Below are positions 54,928 through 63,794 of a DNA stretch of 64,000 nucleotides, one piece after another. The notes under the pieces were generated by a model. The model saw only the letters and a list, made by a program, of their open reading frames with translations. It did not search any database and was not told the DNA's origin. Both the position numbers and the translations under genes were made by a program. The stretch comes from Ignavibacteria bacterium (GTDB lineage: Bacteria > Bacteroidota > Ignavibacteria > Kapaibacteriales > Kapaibacteriaceae), in assembly GCA_015709655.1 (NCBI GenBank), contig CP054181.1, positions 361,262-425,261 on the forward strand, given 5' to 3'. Numbering within the stretch: the first letter of the stretch is position 1; each line of letters opens with the position of its first letter.

Positions 54928-55746
54928 TCAGAGGATCTGCGTAAGAATCTGTATTCCTACGCCCAAATACGAGTCGGATTCAGTATAAAACATCCCGTGT
55001 ATGCTTCTACCGTTCATGGCGTAGGCCGAAAGCAAAATGCCGGTGTTGTTCCACGTGTGTATGTGCAGGCCGGCCTGGGCGGCATGCATTGCCCGATATA
55101 CGCCCTGAATACCGATAAGTCTGACGTCGTATCCGGCAGCAATGCCGATGCGTTCGCTCACAGGAAGATAAACATCAGCGCCGGCTTGCGGAATAACCGG
55201 GCTGGACGTTCTGGGCTGAGTTGACCATACCACAGTTGCACCTGCATAAACACGGGCAGGCCCGAATGGATAGCCACCAATCACCTCACAAAACTCTCTG
55301 CTATAAACAAACGGTGCAGGATGCAGGGTTGCCGTGGTATCAGCAACCCCGTCTGCAAGGTGCGACGAGATGTGGGCAAGCCGTATTCTGCCATGCCAAG
55401 ATGACTGGCTCCCGTAAGCAGCATGCAGTCCGAACCAGTAGTCAACAGTTTCTACTGGAAATTTAAGCTTGCCTTCTGACCTCAAACGTGTCCAGGTTTG
55501 CATCCCGACACCCAACGTCCAGGAATTCACGCTGTCACTACATTCGCCGCGTAGCAGGTCGGTTTCCATGCCAATGTCTAATCGGAGCTTATCGTTGGTT
55601 GCCTCCCAAATAAACCCGGACCGGGTTTCGAACGGACTTGCAATGGGGTTTGTGAAAGGGGCTTGGGCATGACCGTAAGTGTCAGGCGTCGCTCCGACGG
55701 AAACCGAAAGAATGAGGAATGCTAACGCTACGGGGCTACAACGCAC
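54928..55746 (-). CDS. DUF1207-like outer-membrane protein
   Basis: A 272-residue exported protein from GTG 55746, 4 bp after the lpxA stop. A longer frame would overlap lpxA by about 98 bp. Signal peptide: RCSPVALAFLILSVSVG. The body is beta-rich with Trp/Tyr/Gly strands (LRLDIGMETDLLRGE, DYWFGLHAAYGSQSSWHGRIRLAHISSHLADG, GIAAGYDVRLIG) and ends in strands consistent with a barrel. The LAHISSHLADG segment resembles DUF1207 proteins. Last gene of the lpx operon, so probably co-expressed with LPS synthesis. Confidence 0.6.
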   Translation of the reverse strand: MRCSPVALAFLILSVSVGATPDTYGHAQAPFTNPIASPFETRSGFIWEATNDKLRLDIGMETDLLRGECSDSVNSWTLGVGMQTWTRLRSEGKLKFPVETVDYWFGLHAAYGSQSSWHGRIRLAHISSHLADGVADTTATLHPAPFVYSREFCEVIGGYPFGPARVYAGATVVWSTQPRTSSPVIPQAGADVYLPVSERIGIAAGYDVRLIGIQGVYRAMHAAQAGLHIHTWNNTGILLSAYAMNGRSIHGMFYTESDSYLGVGIQILTQIL

Positions 55747-55750
55747 TGCA

Positions 55751-56542
55751 CTATCTGATTGCTGATTTGATAATTCCCCGCTGCGAGGAACGGATAAACT
55801 CAATACATTTAGTAATGTGTCGTGATGGATCCGGGTAATTGGAAGCATACGTATTCAAGGCATCGGAGATATTTAGCCCTTCGCGGTAAAGAAACTTATA
55901 AAACTGCGTAAGTTCCCGGATCTCCTCCTGCGTAAATCCACGTCTGCGTAATCCTACGGTGTTAATGGCTTCTGCAGCTAGCGGGGTTTTCCCGGCAAGG
56001 ATGTACGGAGGTACGTCTTTTACGACCATTGCTGAAGCTGCTACCATGCTATGGTCACCGATTCTGCAAAACTGATGAACACCCACCAGTCCTCCAAGAA
56101 TTGCCCACTCACCTATGTGAGTATGTCCGCCCAACTGTGTGGCATTGGCAATGATAACATGGTTTCCAACCACACAGTCATGGGCCACATGGGCATATGC
56201 CATGACGAGGACATCAGAGCCAACCGTGGTTTGTCCGGAAGCGGTTGTTGCTTTGTTTATCGTGGCAGATTCACGCACAACGGTTCTGTCGCCAATTATC
56301 GTAAGTGTTGCTGCACCGTCATACTTCAAATCCTGAGGCGCAGTAGAGATAACGGCACCGGGATGAATTCGAACGTCACACCCGATGCGGGCACCGCTAG
56401 CAATCACGACGTGGGCCATGAGCTCGGTGCCATTGCCTACAACAACGTCATCTTCAACAATGGTGTAGGGACCAATCGAAACGTTAGTTCCGAGCTGTGC
56501 CCCGGGATGCACGATAGCTGTTGGGTGTATGGAATTACTCAC
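55751..56542 (-). CDS. lpxA: UDP-N-acetylglucosamine acyltransferase
   Basis: First step of lipid A synthesis: transfers a hydroxyacyl chain to UDP-GlcNAc. The 263 residues form a left-handed hexapeptide beta-helix (repeats such as IGPYTIVEDDVVVGNGTEL, GCDVRIHPGAVIS) with catalytic His in MAYAHVAHDCVVGNHVIIAN and the GGHTHIGEWAILGGLVGVHQF segment. The helical C-terminus (RRRGFTQEEIRELTQFYKFLY) is normal. It overlaps lpxC-fabZ by 4 bp. Confidence 0.96.
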   Translation of the reverse strand: MSNSIHPTAIVHPGAQLGTNVSIGPYTIVEDDVVVGNGTELMAHVVIASGARIGCDVRIHPGAVISTAPQDLKYDGAATLTIIGDRTVVRESATINKATTASGQTTVGSDVLVMAYAHVAHDCVVGNHVIIANATQLGGHTHIGEWAILGGLVGVHQFCRIGDHSMVAASAMVVKDVPPYILAGKTPLAAEAINTVGLRRRGFTQEEIRELTQFYKFLYREGLNISDALNTYASNYPDPSRHITKCIEFIRSSQRGIIKSAIR

Positions 56543-57945
56543 GCAGGCTCCTTTGGTACAACAGCTGCCGAAAGCTCGGCTTCGGCAACAAGAGTTCCGC
56601 CAACATACGCTTTCCCAACCAGGTGGACAATGTTGAATCTCATTCTGGTAAGGAACACTTCCATGATTAGCTGATCACCGGGTGTAACTTCCCGACGAAA
56701 CTTAACGTTGTTGAAGCCGGTAAACACTACAAGCTGTGTTTTGGGGTCGCAGCCATTGGCCAGCAGCAGCATACATCCTGTTTGTGCCATGGCTTCAACC
56801 GTGAGTACACCTGGGAAAATCGGACGATTGGGGAAGTGGCCCATGAACTGCGGCTCATTAAACGATACGTTCTTCACACCCACAATTCGTTTTTGCACTT
56901 CGTCATACTCAACCACTCTGTCCACCAGAAGCATTGGGTACCGATGTGGCATCACATTCAGGATGTCCTGGCAGTTCAGCTTAGCCGTTGTAACATCAGG
57001 CATTTTAAAGTACGTCCCAGAGCTTTGCTTTTTAAACTCAGCACGAAGAAGTCGGGCAAACTCAATGTTGCTGGCATGTCCGGGACGAGCAGCCAGGATT
57101 TGTCCGCGCACGCGTGCACCAACAAGAGCAAGATCGCCGATCATGTCTAACAGTTTATGCCGGGCGGGCTCATTTTTAAACCTAAGCTGCTGCCTGTCAC
57201 GAAACGCCTGAGAGCCAAGGAATGCTCCACCGGATATGCCAAGTTTTTTTAATTTCCGCTGCAGCTCTTCGTCGGTTAAATCCTCATCAACAATTACAAT
57301 TGCGTTATCAAGATTGCCGCCCTTTATCAGACCGTGATCAAAGAGCATTTCTACTTCGTGCAGAAAACAAAAGGTGCGTGCGGGAGCAAACTCTTTTTCG
57401 AACTCTTCGTCAAGATTAAACAATCCAGTATGCTGGCTTCCCAGAACCGGATTATTATAGTCAACCATTACGGTTACGCGGTATTCCGGATTTGGCAGTG
57501 CCACTATCTCTGTTCCGCGCTTTTCATCGGTATACCGGATGGTATCGGTAATGATCAGCTCGTTACGAAGAGCAGACTGCTCAACGATACCGGCTGATTT
57601 AATCATTTCTACAAATGGGAGCGACGAACCGTCGCCAACCGGAGGCTCGTTATTGGTAAGTTCCAGGCGGGCATTGTCGATATTCATACCAACCAGTGCT
57701 GCAAGGACGTGTTCAACGGTGTGAACCGTTGCTCCGTTTTGGGAGATCGTTGTCCCCCGTTCAAGGCTTACCACAAAATCAACAACAGCTGGAATTTCAG
57801 GCTCACCCGCCATATCCGTACGCACAAACCTGAAGCCAGAGTTTTCCGGTGCGGGTTTGATCGTAAGCGTGGAGGTATTGCCTGTGTGGAGTCCTACACC
57901 TGATATCGATGCTTCGCCCTTAAGTGTACGCTGTTGTTTACTCAT
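56539..57945 (-). CDS. lpxC/fabZ: Bifunctional LpxC deacetylase-FabZ dehydratase fusion
   Basis: One 468-residue protein with two enzymes. Residues 1 to about 300 are LpxC, the zinc deacetylase of lipid A synthesis (GVGLHTG near 16, TVEHVLAALVGMNIDNARLEL with a zinc His, HKLLDMIGDLALVG with the remaining His/Asp). Residues about 325-468 are the FabZ 3-hydroxyacyl-ACP dehydratase (LNVMPHRYPMLLVDRVVEYD, FNEPQFMGHFPNRPIFPGVLTVEAMAQTG). This fusion is known from Bacteroidota/Chlorobi relatives and couples lipid A to fatty-acid synthesis, which share a hydroxyacyl-ACP pool. Confidence 0.95.
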   Translation of the reverse strand: MSKQQRTLKGEASISGVGLHTGNTSTLTIKPAPENSGFRFVRTDMAGEPEIPAVVDFVVSLERGTTISQNGATVHTVEHVLAALVGMNIDNARLELTNNEPPVGDGSSLPFVEMIKSAGIVEQSALRNELIITDTIRYTDEKRGTEIVALPNPEYRVTVMVDYNNPVLGSQHTGLFNLDEEFEKEFAPARTFCFLHEVEMLFDHGLIKGGNLDNAIVIVDEDLTDEELQRKLKKLGISGGAFLGSQAFRDRQQLRFKNEPARHKLLDMIGDLALVGARVRGQILAARPGHASNIEFARLLRAEFKKQSSGTYFKMPDVTTAKLNCQDILNVMPHRYPMLLVDRVVEYDEVQKRIVGVKNVSFNEPQFMGHFPNRPIFPGVLTVEAMAQTGCMLLLANGCDPKTQLVVFTGFNNVKFRREVTPGDQLIMEVFLTRMRFNIVHLVGKAYVGGTLVAEAELSAAVVPKEPA

Positions 57946-59030
57946 TTCTGCTGCTCCTGTAATTCCCGCACAGTTTTTTGAAGTTCGGCAAGCTGCTGTA
58001 CAATGTCCGGTAGTTGTCGCACTGAGGCTTCAATTCGAAGTGCCGTACGATGATCTTTAGCAGGTGATCCAAAATACACACCTGCTTTTTCAACTGTTTT
58101 TGATAAACCGGACTGTGCTTCCACAACAACATCATCGGCTGTTGTGATATGGCCAACAATGCCCACCTGGCCGGCAATCCGGTTTCGTTCTCCCAGCTTG
58201 GCACTGCCGGATATACCCGCTTGAGCTGCGATTGCGGTATTCGCGCCAATGCGGACACCATGGGCTACATGAACCAGATTGTCGATTTTTACACCATCGC
58301 CAATGACGGTTGTTCCTACGGCTGCCCGGTCAATCGTTGTGTTAGCTCCGATTTCAACATCGTTACCAATGTGGACAGTACCTACATGTGGGATTTTTTC
58401 GAATGAGCCATCAGCTTGCTCCAGAAAGCCAAAGCCGTCGCTGCCAATTACGGCACCGGCGTGAATAACGCACCGACTGCCTACAACACTATTTGCATAG
58501 CAGACAACATTGCCATTGAGCACCGATGCAGAGCCAATGTGCACATTGGGGTGCAGTACTACGTTGGCCGTCAGGACTGCATGGTCTTCTACGGTGCATC
58601 CTTCCGATATAACGCAACCGGGGCCAATCGTGGCTGTGGCATGCACGGTTGCATCGGGATGAATGACAGCAAGAGGATGTTGTATGCCAAACTCAACTTC
58701 ATCCGGTGGATATAGAACATGAACAAGTTTAACAAAGGCGCGATGTGCATCATCAACCACAACGAGAGCATAGCCCCTTTCCTCGCTTGGTGGGAATGAA
58801 GCGTGAGCTTTTTGGTACAAAGTCTGGCTTACGAGTACTGCACCGGCATTGCACTGCGGTAAGTACTTGATGTAGCCCTGATGGTGCAGGAACGTGACCT
58901 CGGTACCAACGGCATTGGTAATACTGTTTGCTCCGCTAATTGCTGTCCCGAGATGGGGTTCAGGGCAGTGTCCGCCTGTTAACCGAATGATGTCATCTAC
59001 GGTAAGGGTGACCGCTCCGGCGTGACTCAT
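57942..59030 (-). CDS. lpxD: UDP-3-O-acylglucosamine N-acyltransferase
   Basis: Third lipid A enzyme, 362 residues. An N-terminal uridine-binding domain (1 to about 100) precedes hexapeptide repeats (VIHPDATVHATATIGPGCVISEGCTV onward) with the catalytic segment NLVHVAHGVRIG, and a C-terminal helical coiled coil (RQLPDIVQQLAELQKTVRELQEQQK). It overlaps the neighbouring genes on both sides by 4 bp. Confidence 0.95.
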   Translation of the reverse strand: MSHAGAVTLTVDDIIRLTGGHCPEPHLGTAISGANSITNAVGTEVTFLHHQGYIKYLPQCNAGAVLVSQTLYQKAHASFPPSEERGYALVVVDDAHRAFVKLVHVLYPPDEVEFGIQHPLAVIHPDATVHATATIGPGCVISEGCTVEDHAVLTANVVLHPNVHIGSASVLNGNVVCYANSVVGSRCVIHAGAVIGSDGFGFLEQADGSFEKIPHVGTVHIGNDVEIGANTTIDRAAVGTTVIGDGVKIDNLVHVAHGVRIGANTAIAAQAGISGSAKLGERNRIAGQVGIVGHITTADDVVVEAQSGLSKTVEKAGVYFGSPAKDHRTALRIEASVRQLPDIVQQLAELQKTVRELQEQQK

Positions 59031-59797
59031 CGTGGGATCTCTTCTTTAGTGCGTGAACTGTCGGCCGGATTATGGCTCTGCACAGGTACATCGGGAGGTA
59101 GCCCGGGCGGTGTAATGGTGCCGCGGGGAGCAGGTTCAACCTCGGGTGTTTCAGAAGGCTCCGGACGCGACGTGCTTCGGCGACGTCCGCTTCGGGAGCG
59201 CGTTTCTCGTACCTGTTTATTGCGCGGATCAGTCTCGATGACCTGATTTTGTTTCTTTTCAAGCGAGTCAGCATTAATGCCAAGGGCTTTCATAACCTTT
59301 ACGGTAAGGTCGTACCGGGCATTAACGTACACCAGTGGATCCGTACTTTTATCCCATACAATATCATACCCTTCGGCAGCAGCAACCTGCTGAATGCCAA
59401 GGTAGATTTTTTCCCAAATTCCCTTCATCAGTTGTTCTGCTTCCTGGTCATACTTCCCTCCTGGCTCGAACACCTGTCGGGCAAGATCATCGCGTTTCTT
59501 TTTTTTCTGATCCAGTTCTCTCTGATACTGCTCTTTTTCGACATCCGTCCAAATGAGCCTGTTTTTTCGTATCTCCAGCTCTGCCCCGTCAATGTCAGCC
59601 TGGTACTGTGCAAGTTCGCTCTTCCAGTCCTGTACCATCTGGTTCAGGCGCTGCTCGGCCATGAGGTATGGTTCGTACTTGCTTTTAATGGCATCCGACG
59701 AGACGTATCCTATTTTTTGTGAAAAAGCAGAGACGGCACAGAGCAGAAAGCCTACCAGTGCATAGATCGCTGTTGTATTATGGGAATTTGGATGCAT
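59027..59797 (-). CDS. OmpH/Skp-like periplasmic chaperone with a long charged tail
   Basis: A 256-residue exported OmpH/Skp-family protein. From ATG 59797 the signal peptide (ALVGFLLCAVSAFSQ) is followed by the core (KIGYVSSDAIKSKYEPYLMAEQRLNQMVQDW), Lys/Glu-rich coiled coils, and TDPLVYVNARYDLTVKVMKALG, which is the usual OmpH end. About 60 further residues form a basic, Ser/Arg- and Pro-rich tail (RETRSRSGRRRSTSRPEPSE...) not found in Skp. It chaperones outer-membrane proteins towards BamA, encoded upstream. Confidence 0.85.
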   Translation of the reverse strand: MHPNSHNTTAIYALVGFLLCAVSAFSQKIGYVSSDAIKSKYEPYLMAEQRLNQMVQDWKSELAQYQADIDGAELEIRKNRLIWTDVEKEQYQRELDQKKKKRDDLARQVFEPGGKYDQEAEQLMKGIWEKIYLGIQQVAAAEGYDIVWDKSTDPLVYVNARYDLTVKVMKALGINADSLEKKQNQVIETDPRNKQVRETRSRSGRRRSTSRPEPSETPEVEPAPRGTITPPGLPPDVPVQSHNPADSSRTKEEIPR

Positions 59798-59861
59798 AGG
59801 GTGTTCTCTGTAAACGTGTAGGCGGATGGAATTCATCCAAAGTCACGTTCACGACAAACAA

Positions 59862-60377
59862 TTATTTACTTCCCCGTTTCATTTTGTCCAACACCTTGTA
59901 GGTAATGTCGGCCTTGTCCTCGGAATACAGCACGATACCCGCCGCCTTATCCAGCACCAGATTAAGCTTTTCTTCCCTCGCAATAGCGTCAATAGCCGAC
60001 TGGACGTTTTCGCGGATGGGCTTCAGAAAACTCTCACGCATCGACTGCACTTCGGCTGTTTTTACTTCCTGGTACTGCAGATACCGTGTACGCAGACCAT
60101 TAATAGCATCTTCTTCCTTGGCCCGTGCGTCACTGGTCATCATGGCTTCCTGCTTACGATAACTGGCTATGCGTGATTCAAACTCCTTCTGCATCATCGC
60201 CAGGGTATCACGGATTTTCTGAGCAGCTTCATCGATGGACTTGGATGCTTGTTGAGCCTCAGGAAGTTCCTTGATAATGATCTCGGTATTTACTACCGCG
60301 ATTTTGTAATTCTGAGCCGACAGGAAGGTAGTGGCCGCAAAAGTCATTATGGATGCAACAAAAAACAGTCTTTTCAT
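59862..60377 (-). CDS. OmpH/Skp-like periplasmic chaperone (second copy)
   Basis: A 171-residue exported OmpH-family protein of normal length. ATG 60377 gives a signal peptide (MKRLFFVASIMTFAATTFLSAQ) and then NYKIAVVNTEIIIKELPEAQQASK, central coiled coil (KIRDTLAMMQKEFESRIASYRKQE) and IAREEKLNLVLDKAAGIVLYSEDKADITYKVLDKM. It lies between bamA and the longer OmpH paralogue, so the operon carries two Skp-like genes. Confidence 0.88.
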   Translation of the reverse strand: MKRLFFVASIMTFAATTFLSAQNYKIAVVNTEIIIKELPEAQQASKSIDEAAQKIRDTLAMMQKEFESRIASYRKQEAMMTSDARAKEEDAINGLRTRYLQYQEVKTAEVQSMRESFLKPIRENVQSAIDAIAREEKLNLVLDKAAGIVLYSEDKADITYKVLDKMKRGSK

Positions 60378-60416
60378 GAAATCACCATGTTGAAACAAAT
60401 AATCGTTGTTTACTGT

Positions 60417-62771
60417 TTACCGCCCGAACTGGAAGTGGAACTGCCATCCCGAGCGTTGTGAGGGGTTAAGAGGGTTTGAATCAAAGCCATATCCGACGTC
60501 GAAACCGATTAACCCGATTGGCATTAGCATTAAACGCATACCAAACCCTGCCGCCCTCTTTAAACTAAACGGATCAACAGTACCAAGGTTTGCCCACACG
60601 TTTCCTGCTTCTGCAAAAGTAAGAACGTAAATCGGGAAGGGCTCAAGTGAGAGTGCAAAACGCAGTTCAGTCAGATACCGTGCCATCACGCGTCCACCAA
60701 CACCATTCGAGAACTGCCCAATTGAATTATCCGGGTAACCGCGAAGCGGAGTGATTGCAAAGCCCCCTAACCCATTTCCACCCATGTAATAGAGCTCCTG
60801 TGGGGGTATTGTTGTGTCTGCTTTCAATCCGTCCACATATCCAAATTCGCTCCCCACAACCAAGACCAGTCTGGGGTTTCCACCAATCCGGAGAAGCGGA
60901 TTGGCCACATCGAAGTTGAACCCAAGTTTGGCAAAGTCAGTTGTTCCAATCCCAAGGAAACCTGTAGTGGCTCTCAGCGAGACAGCAAACCGTGATCCGG
61001 TTGTTGGGAAGATCATATTGTCGTAGCTGGTACGCGAGATCACTTGTGCCAGAGTCAGAGCGGTGTTAACACCCTGCCGGAAATACGTACCCGTGCTCTG
61101 TACATCCTGGCGCTCAAAGCCAACTGACCAGTCGCCACGGAAAAAATCATCAGGAAACCGGAATCGTCGTCCCAGATTAACCTGGGCACCAGTGCGGCGT
61201 ATCGAGAAGCCATAGTTCTGGTAGGTATCAAAGATGTTAAAGCCAAGTGATGTAGGTTCACCGAAAAGCCACGGTTCGGTTAACGAGAGTTGGAAGGTGC
61301 GAATTCGACTGGCCTGACCAAATTCCCACTGGAAGGCCAGGATTTGCCCTCCACCCCCGCGAAGCGGATCGCTGATATCAAAATTGTTTAATGTAATACC
61401 GATCGATCCCGTAAAGCCAAAAGAACCGGCAAAGCCCACAGATGCATTAAAGGTATCTGTGCTTCGCTCTTCTACATTGTAAACAACGTCAACCTTGGTT
61501 TTATCAACAGGCAGTACCTGCGGTTGTAGTTTTTCCTGGTTAAAATAATTTAGTACACCAAGGCCCCGCAACGACCGGATAATGGCTGACCGGTTAAAGT
61601 AGTCACCCGGCCGGGTGTAGAGCTCGCGGCGGATAACGCGATCGCGTGTTTTTGTGTTACCGGCAATTTCCACGCGTCGAATCGTAAAACGCTCACCCTC
61701 GAAAACCCGTATTTCGATATCCACTGAATCGTCGGCAATACGTTTAAGCTCGGGTACCATCGAAGCACCCAGGTAGCCGTTGTCGGCATACAGCGATGTA
61801 GCATCAGTCTGAGTTTCGTTTACCAGCAGGTTGGCCTGCAGTTTTTTTGCATTATACAGATCACCCCTGTGAATATCCAGCCGGCGCAGCAGCTCATCTT
61901 CGGGATACACAGTATTGCCTACAAACCTGACCGACCTGATGTACACCTTGGGACCCTCGTGTACTTCAATTTCAATAGCGACTTTCTCGGTTTCCTCGTT
62001 ATACATAACCGTATCACGAATAATCTCAGCGTCGAGCAGACCATTATTGCGAAACCAGGCAGTAAGATTTTTCAGATCAGTTTTATACTTGTCATAGTCA
62101 AAATCGGCCGATGTCCAGAACTCATACCAACGCTTGGTTTTTGTTTCGGTAAACGCATCAAGCATGTCGGCATCGTCAAACTGTTCGTTGCCTGTAATGG
62201 TAATGCTGCCAACGGTGTACTGAACACCTTCGTTAATGGTAAGCACCAGGTCGAAAAAATTCATCGAATCGGCATCAACCAGTTCTGACTCGATCTTGGT
62301 GAACAGCATCCCTTCGTCAGCGTACTTTCGTTTTATTGTCTGCCTGATTTTGTACGCGTCAATCGGTGCCAGCAGATCACCTTTCCGCTTATCAATACTG
62401 TTAATAATATCATCGTCTGACAATTCTTCATTGCCATGAAGCACCAGATTTCTCAGTCTTGGTGCCGGTGTGAGTTTTATAATCAGGAAAACGCCAAGGG
62501 CCGTCTCCCGCTCCTTGATAATCTGAACATCGCTAAAGGTTTGGCGCGCCCAGAGATTCCGGATGGCCATGACCAGATCATCGGGACGGGCTTCAGCTCC
62601 AACGCGCAACCCGGAGTAAGCAATCACAGTCTGAATATCAGCCCCCTGGGTAAGACCTTCCACCGTTATGCCAGCAATAACCGGATAGCGTGGCGCCTCG
62701 GTCTGAGACGTTGCAAACAGTGGCACGAACAAGGCCAGGACAAAAGCAACAGCCCGGTTAGCGCATCGCAT
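60417..62771 (-). CDS. bamA: Outer-membrane protein assembly factor BamA
   Basis: Central subunit of the beta-barrel assembly machine, 784 residues. Signal peptide (RAVAFVLALFVPLFATSQ), then a series of POTRA domains (about 25-410; VTLTINEGVQYTVGSITITGN, VEIAGNTKTRDRVIRRELYTRPGD) and a C-terminal 16-strand barrel with the conserved region around FPDDFFRGDWSVGFERQD and the end GWQFHFQFGR with an aromatic terminal segment. ATG 62771 overlaps uppS by 14 bp. The position right after uppS is typical. Confidence 0.95.
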   Translation of the reverse strand: MRCANRAVAFVLALFVPLFATSQTEAPRYPVIAGITVEGLTQGADIQTVIAYSGLRVGAEARPDDLVMAIRNLWARQTFSDVQIIKERETALGVFLIIKLTPAPRLRNLVLHGNEELSDDDIINSIDKRKGDLLAPIDAYKIRQTIKRKYADEGMLFTKIESELVDADSMNFFDLVLTINEGVQYTVGSITITGNEQFDDADMLDAFTETKTKRWYEFWTSADFDYDKYKTDLKNLTAWFRNNGLLDAEIIRDTVMYNEETEKVAIEIEVHEGPKVYIRSVRFVGNTVYPEDELLRRLDIHRGDLYNAKKLQANLLVNETQTDATSLYADNGYLGASMVPELKRIADDSVDIEIRVFEGERFTIRRVEIAGNTKTRDRVIRRELYTRPGDYFNRSAIIRSLRGLGVLNYFNQEKLQPQVLPVDKTKVDVVYNVEERSTDTFNASVGFAGSFGFTGSIGITLNNFDISDPLRGGGGQILAFQWEFGQASRIRTFQLSLTEPWLFGEPTSLGFNIFDTYQNYGFSIRRTGAQVNLGRRFRFPDDFFRGDWSVGFERQDVQSTGTYFRQGVNTALTLAQVISRTSYDNMIFPTTGSRFAVSLRATTGFLGIGTTDFAKLGFNFDVANPLLRIGGNPRLVLVVGSEFGYVDGLKADTTIPPQELYYMGGNGLGGFAITPLRGYPDNSIGQFSNGVGGRVMARYLTELRFALSLEPFPIYVLTFAEAGNVWANLGTVDPFSLKRAAGFGMRLMLMPIGLIGFDVGYGFDSNPLNPSQRSGWQFHFQFGR

Positions 62772-63615
62772 GCAGAATCTGCTCCAACGTTGTAACGTAG
62801 TCATCCTGTGCATTTCCGTTCACCTGAGCAGAAATCTTACCAAAGCGTCGTTCCCTACAGGCATACTCTACGATTGCACGCAAAAGGTGTTCACGGCGAA
62901 ACTCAGGCCAGAGAACACTGGTAACATAGATTTCGGAATATGCACTCTCCCACAGGAGGAAATTACTCAGGCGCTGCTCTCCGCTGGTACGGATAACAAG
63001 ATCTGGATTGGGGAGCGATGCCGTTTGAAGGTAACTCGCAAAGAGGTCCTCGGTAAGATCTTCCGGACTCAACTTGCCACGGCGAACATCCAGGGCAACA
63101 ATCTGAACTGCACGAACAATATCCCACCGCGAGCCATAGCTGAGCGCAAGCGTTAATGTGAGGCCGGTATTCTCCCTGGTATGTTCCACCGCATCAGTCA
63201 GAATCCGCTGAACTCCCCTCGGCAAGGCACTGATTTTACCGATGCAGCAAACCCGAACATTATTCCGGTGTAGCTCATCGAGCTCCCTGCGAAGGTAGGT
63301 TTCAAGCAACGACATTAAAAATCTGACTTCGGCCGGCGGACGCTTCCAGTTCTCAATCGAAAACGCATACAGCGTCAGGTACTGAACCCCCAGCTGCGAG
63401 CTGGCTTTTACCACCGCCCGCACACTCTCCATACCCTCGCGATGACCAGCAATACGCGGTTTTCCACGATCCTGAGCCCAACGGCCATTCCCGTCCATAA
63501 TTACTGCCACGTGTTTTGGCAGCCGTCCCGACCCTTCTAACATGGCCAGAACATCAGTTTCAGTCTGCGAAATCAGCTCCGCAGCCCACGTACTCCGTTC
63601 TTTCTGGTTACTCAT
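62758..63615 (-). CDS. uppS: Undecaprenyl diphosphate synthase
   Basis: Cis-prenyltransferase that makes the C55 carrier lipid for peptidoglycan and LPS, 285 residues. Signature HVAVIMDGNGRWAQDRGKPRIAGHREGMESVR with the catalytic Asp, LTLYAFSIENWKRP, and PDLVIRTSGEQRLSNFLLWESAYSEIYVTSVLWPEF. First gene of the bamA-ompH-lpx operon, with a TATCTTTG element 8 nt before its ATG. Confidence 0.96.
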   Translation of the reverse strand: MSNQKERSTWAAELISQTETDVLAMLEGSGRLPKHVAVIMDGNGRWAQDRGKPRIAGHREGMESVRAVVKASSQLGVQYLTLYAFSIENWKRPPAEVRFLMSLLETYLRRELDELHRNNVRVCCIGKISALPRGVQRILTDAVEHTRENTGLTLTLALSYGSRWDIVRAVQIVALDVRRGKLSPEDLTEDLFASYLQTASLPNPDLVIRTSGEQRLSNFLLWESAYSEIYVTSVLWPEFRREHLLRAIVEYACRERRFGKISAQVNGNAQDDYVTTLEQILHAMR

Positions 63616-63623
63616 TCAGTTGG

Positions 63624-63631
63624 CAAAGATA
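63624..63631 (-). promoter_or_regulatory. TATCTTTG -7 element of the uppS-bamA-lpx operon
   Basis: Perfect TAnnTTTG on the minus strand, 8 nt before ATG 63615. Confidence 0.55.
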
Positions 63632-63673
63632 TTATGATGCCGGCAAACTATTGTGAGAAATTTCGAACATAGA

Positions 63674-63707
63674 TTTGCGCTAACATTGTATAAAAACAAT
63701 AACTTTC
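63674..63707 (+). promoter_or_regulatory. Promoter of the HU gene: TTTG - 22 nt - TAACTTTC
   Basis: TTTG at 63674-63677 and TAACTTTC (one mismatch to TAnnTTTG) at 63700-63707, with spacing close to the Bacteroidota -33/-7 arrangement. Confidence 0.45.
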
Positions 63708-63785
63708 GTAGATTCGTGGCCCGCAACAATGTTCGTGCGAAGTACGTACGACACTTTGCGGGGTGTATTGTTATCTGCTTCGTGT

Positions 63786-63790
63786 GAGGA
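63786..63790 (+). promoter_or_regulatory. Shine-Dalgarno GAGGA before TTG 63795
   Basis: GAGGA ends 4 nt before TTG 63795, the codon that gives the usual HU N-terminus, favouring it over the in-frame ATG at 63729. Confidence 0.45.
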
Positions 63791-63794
63791 TGCA

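Noticed and set aside
56051-56674. Plus-strand frame of 207 codons across lpxA and lpxC-fabZ
   Set aside because: Shadow frame of the hexapeptide-repeat gene. His/Asn-rich nonsense.
263-58779. AAGGGGCT as a Chi-like recombination signal
   Set aside because: Copies are almost equally split between strands with no switch point, whereas Chi sequences are usually skewed to the leading strand. A replication origin inside the window could mask this, but no origin signature was seen.
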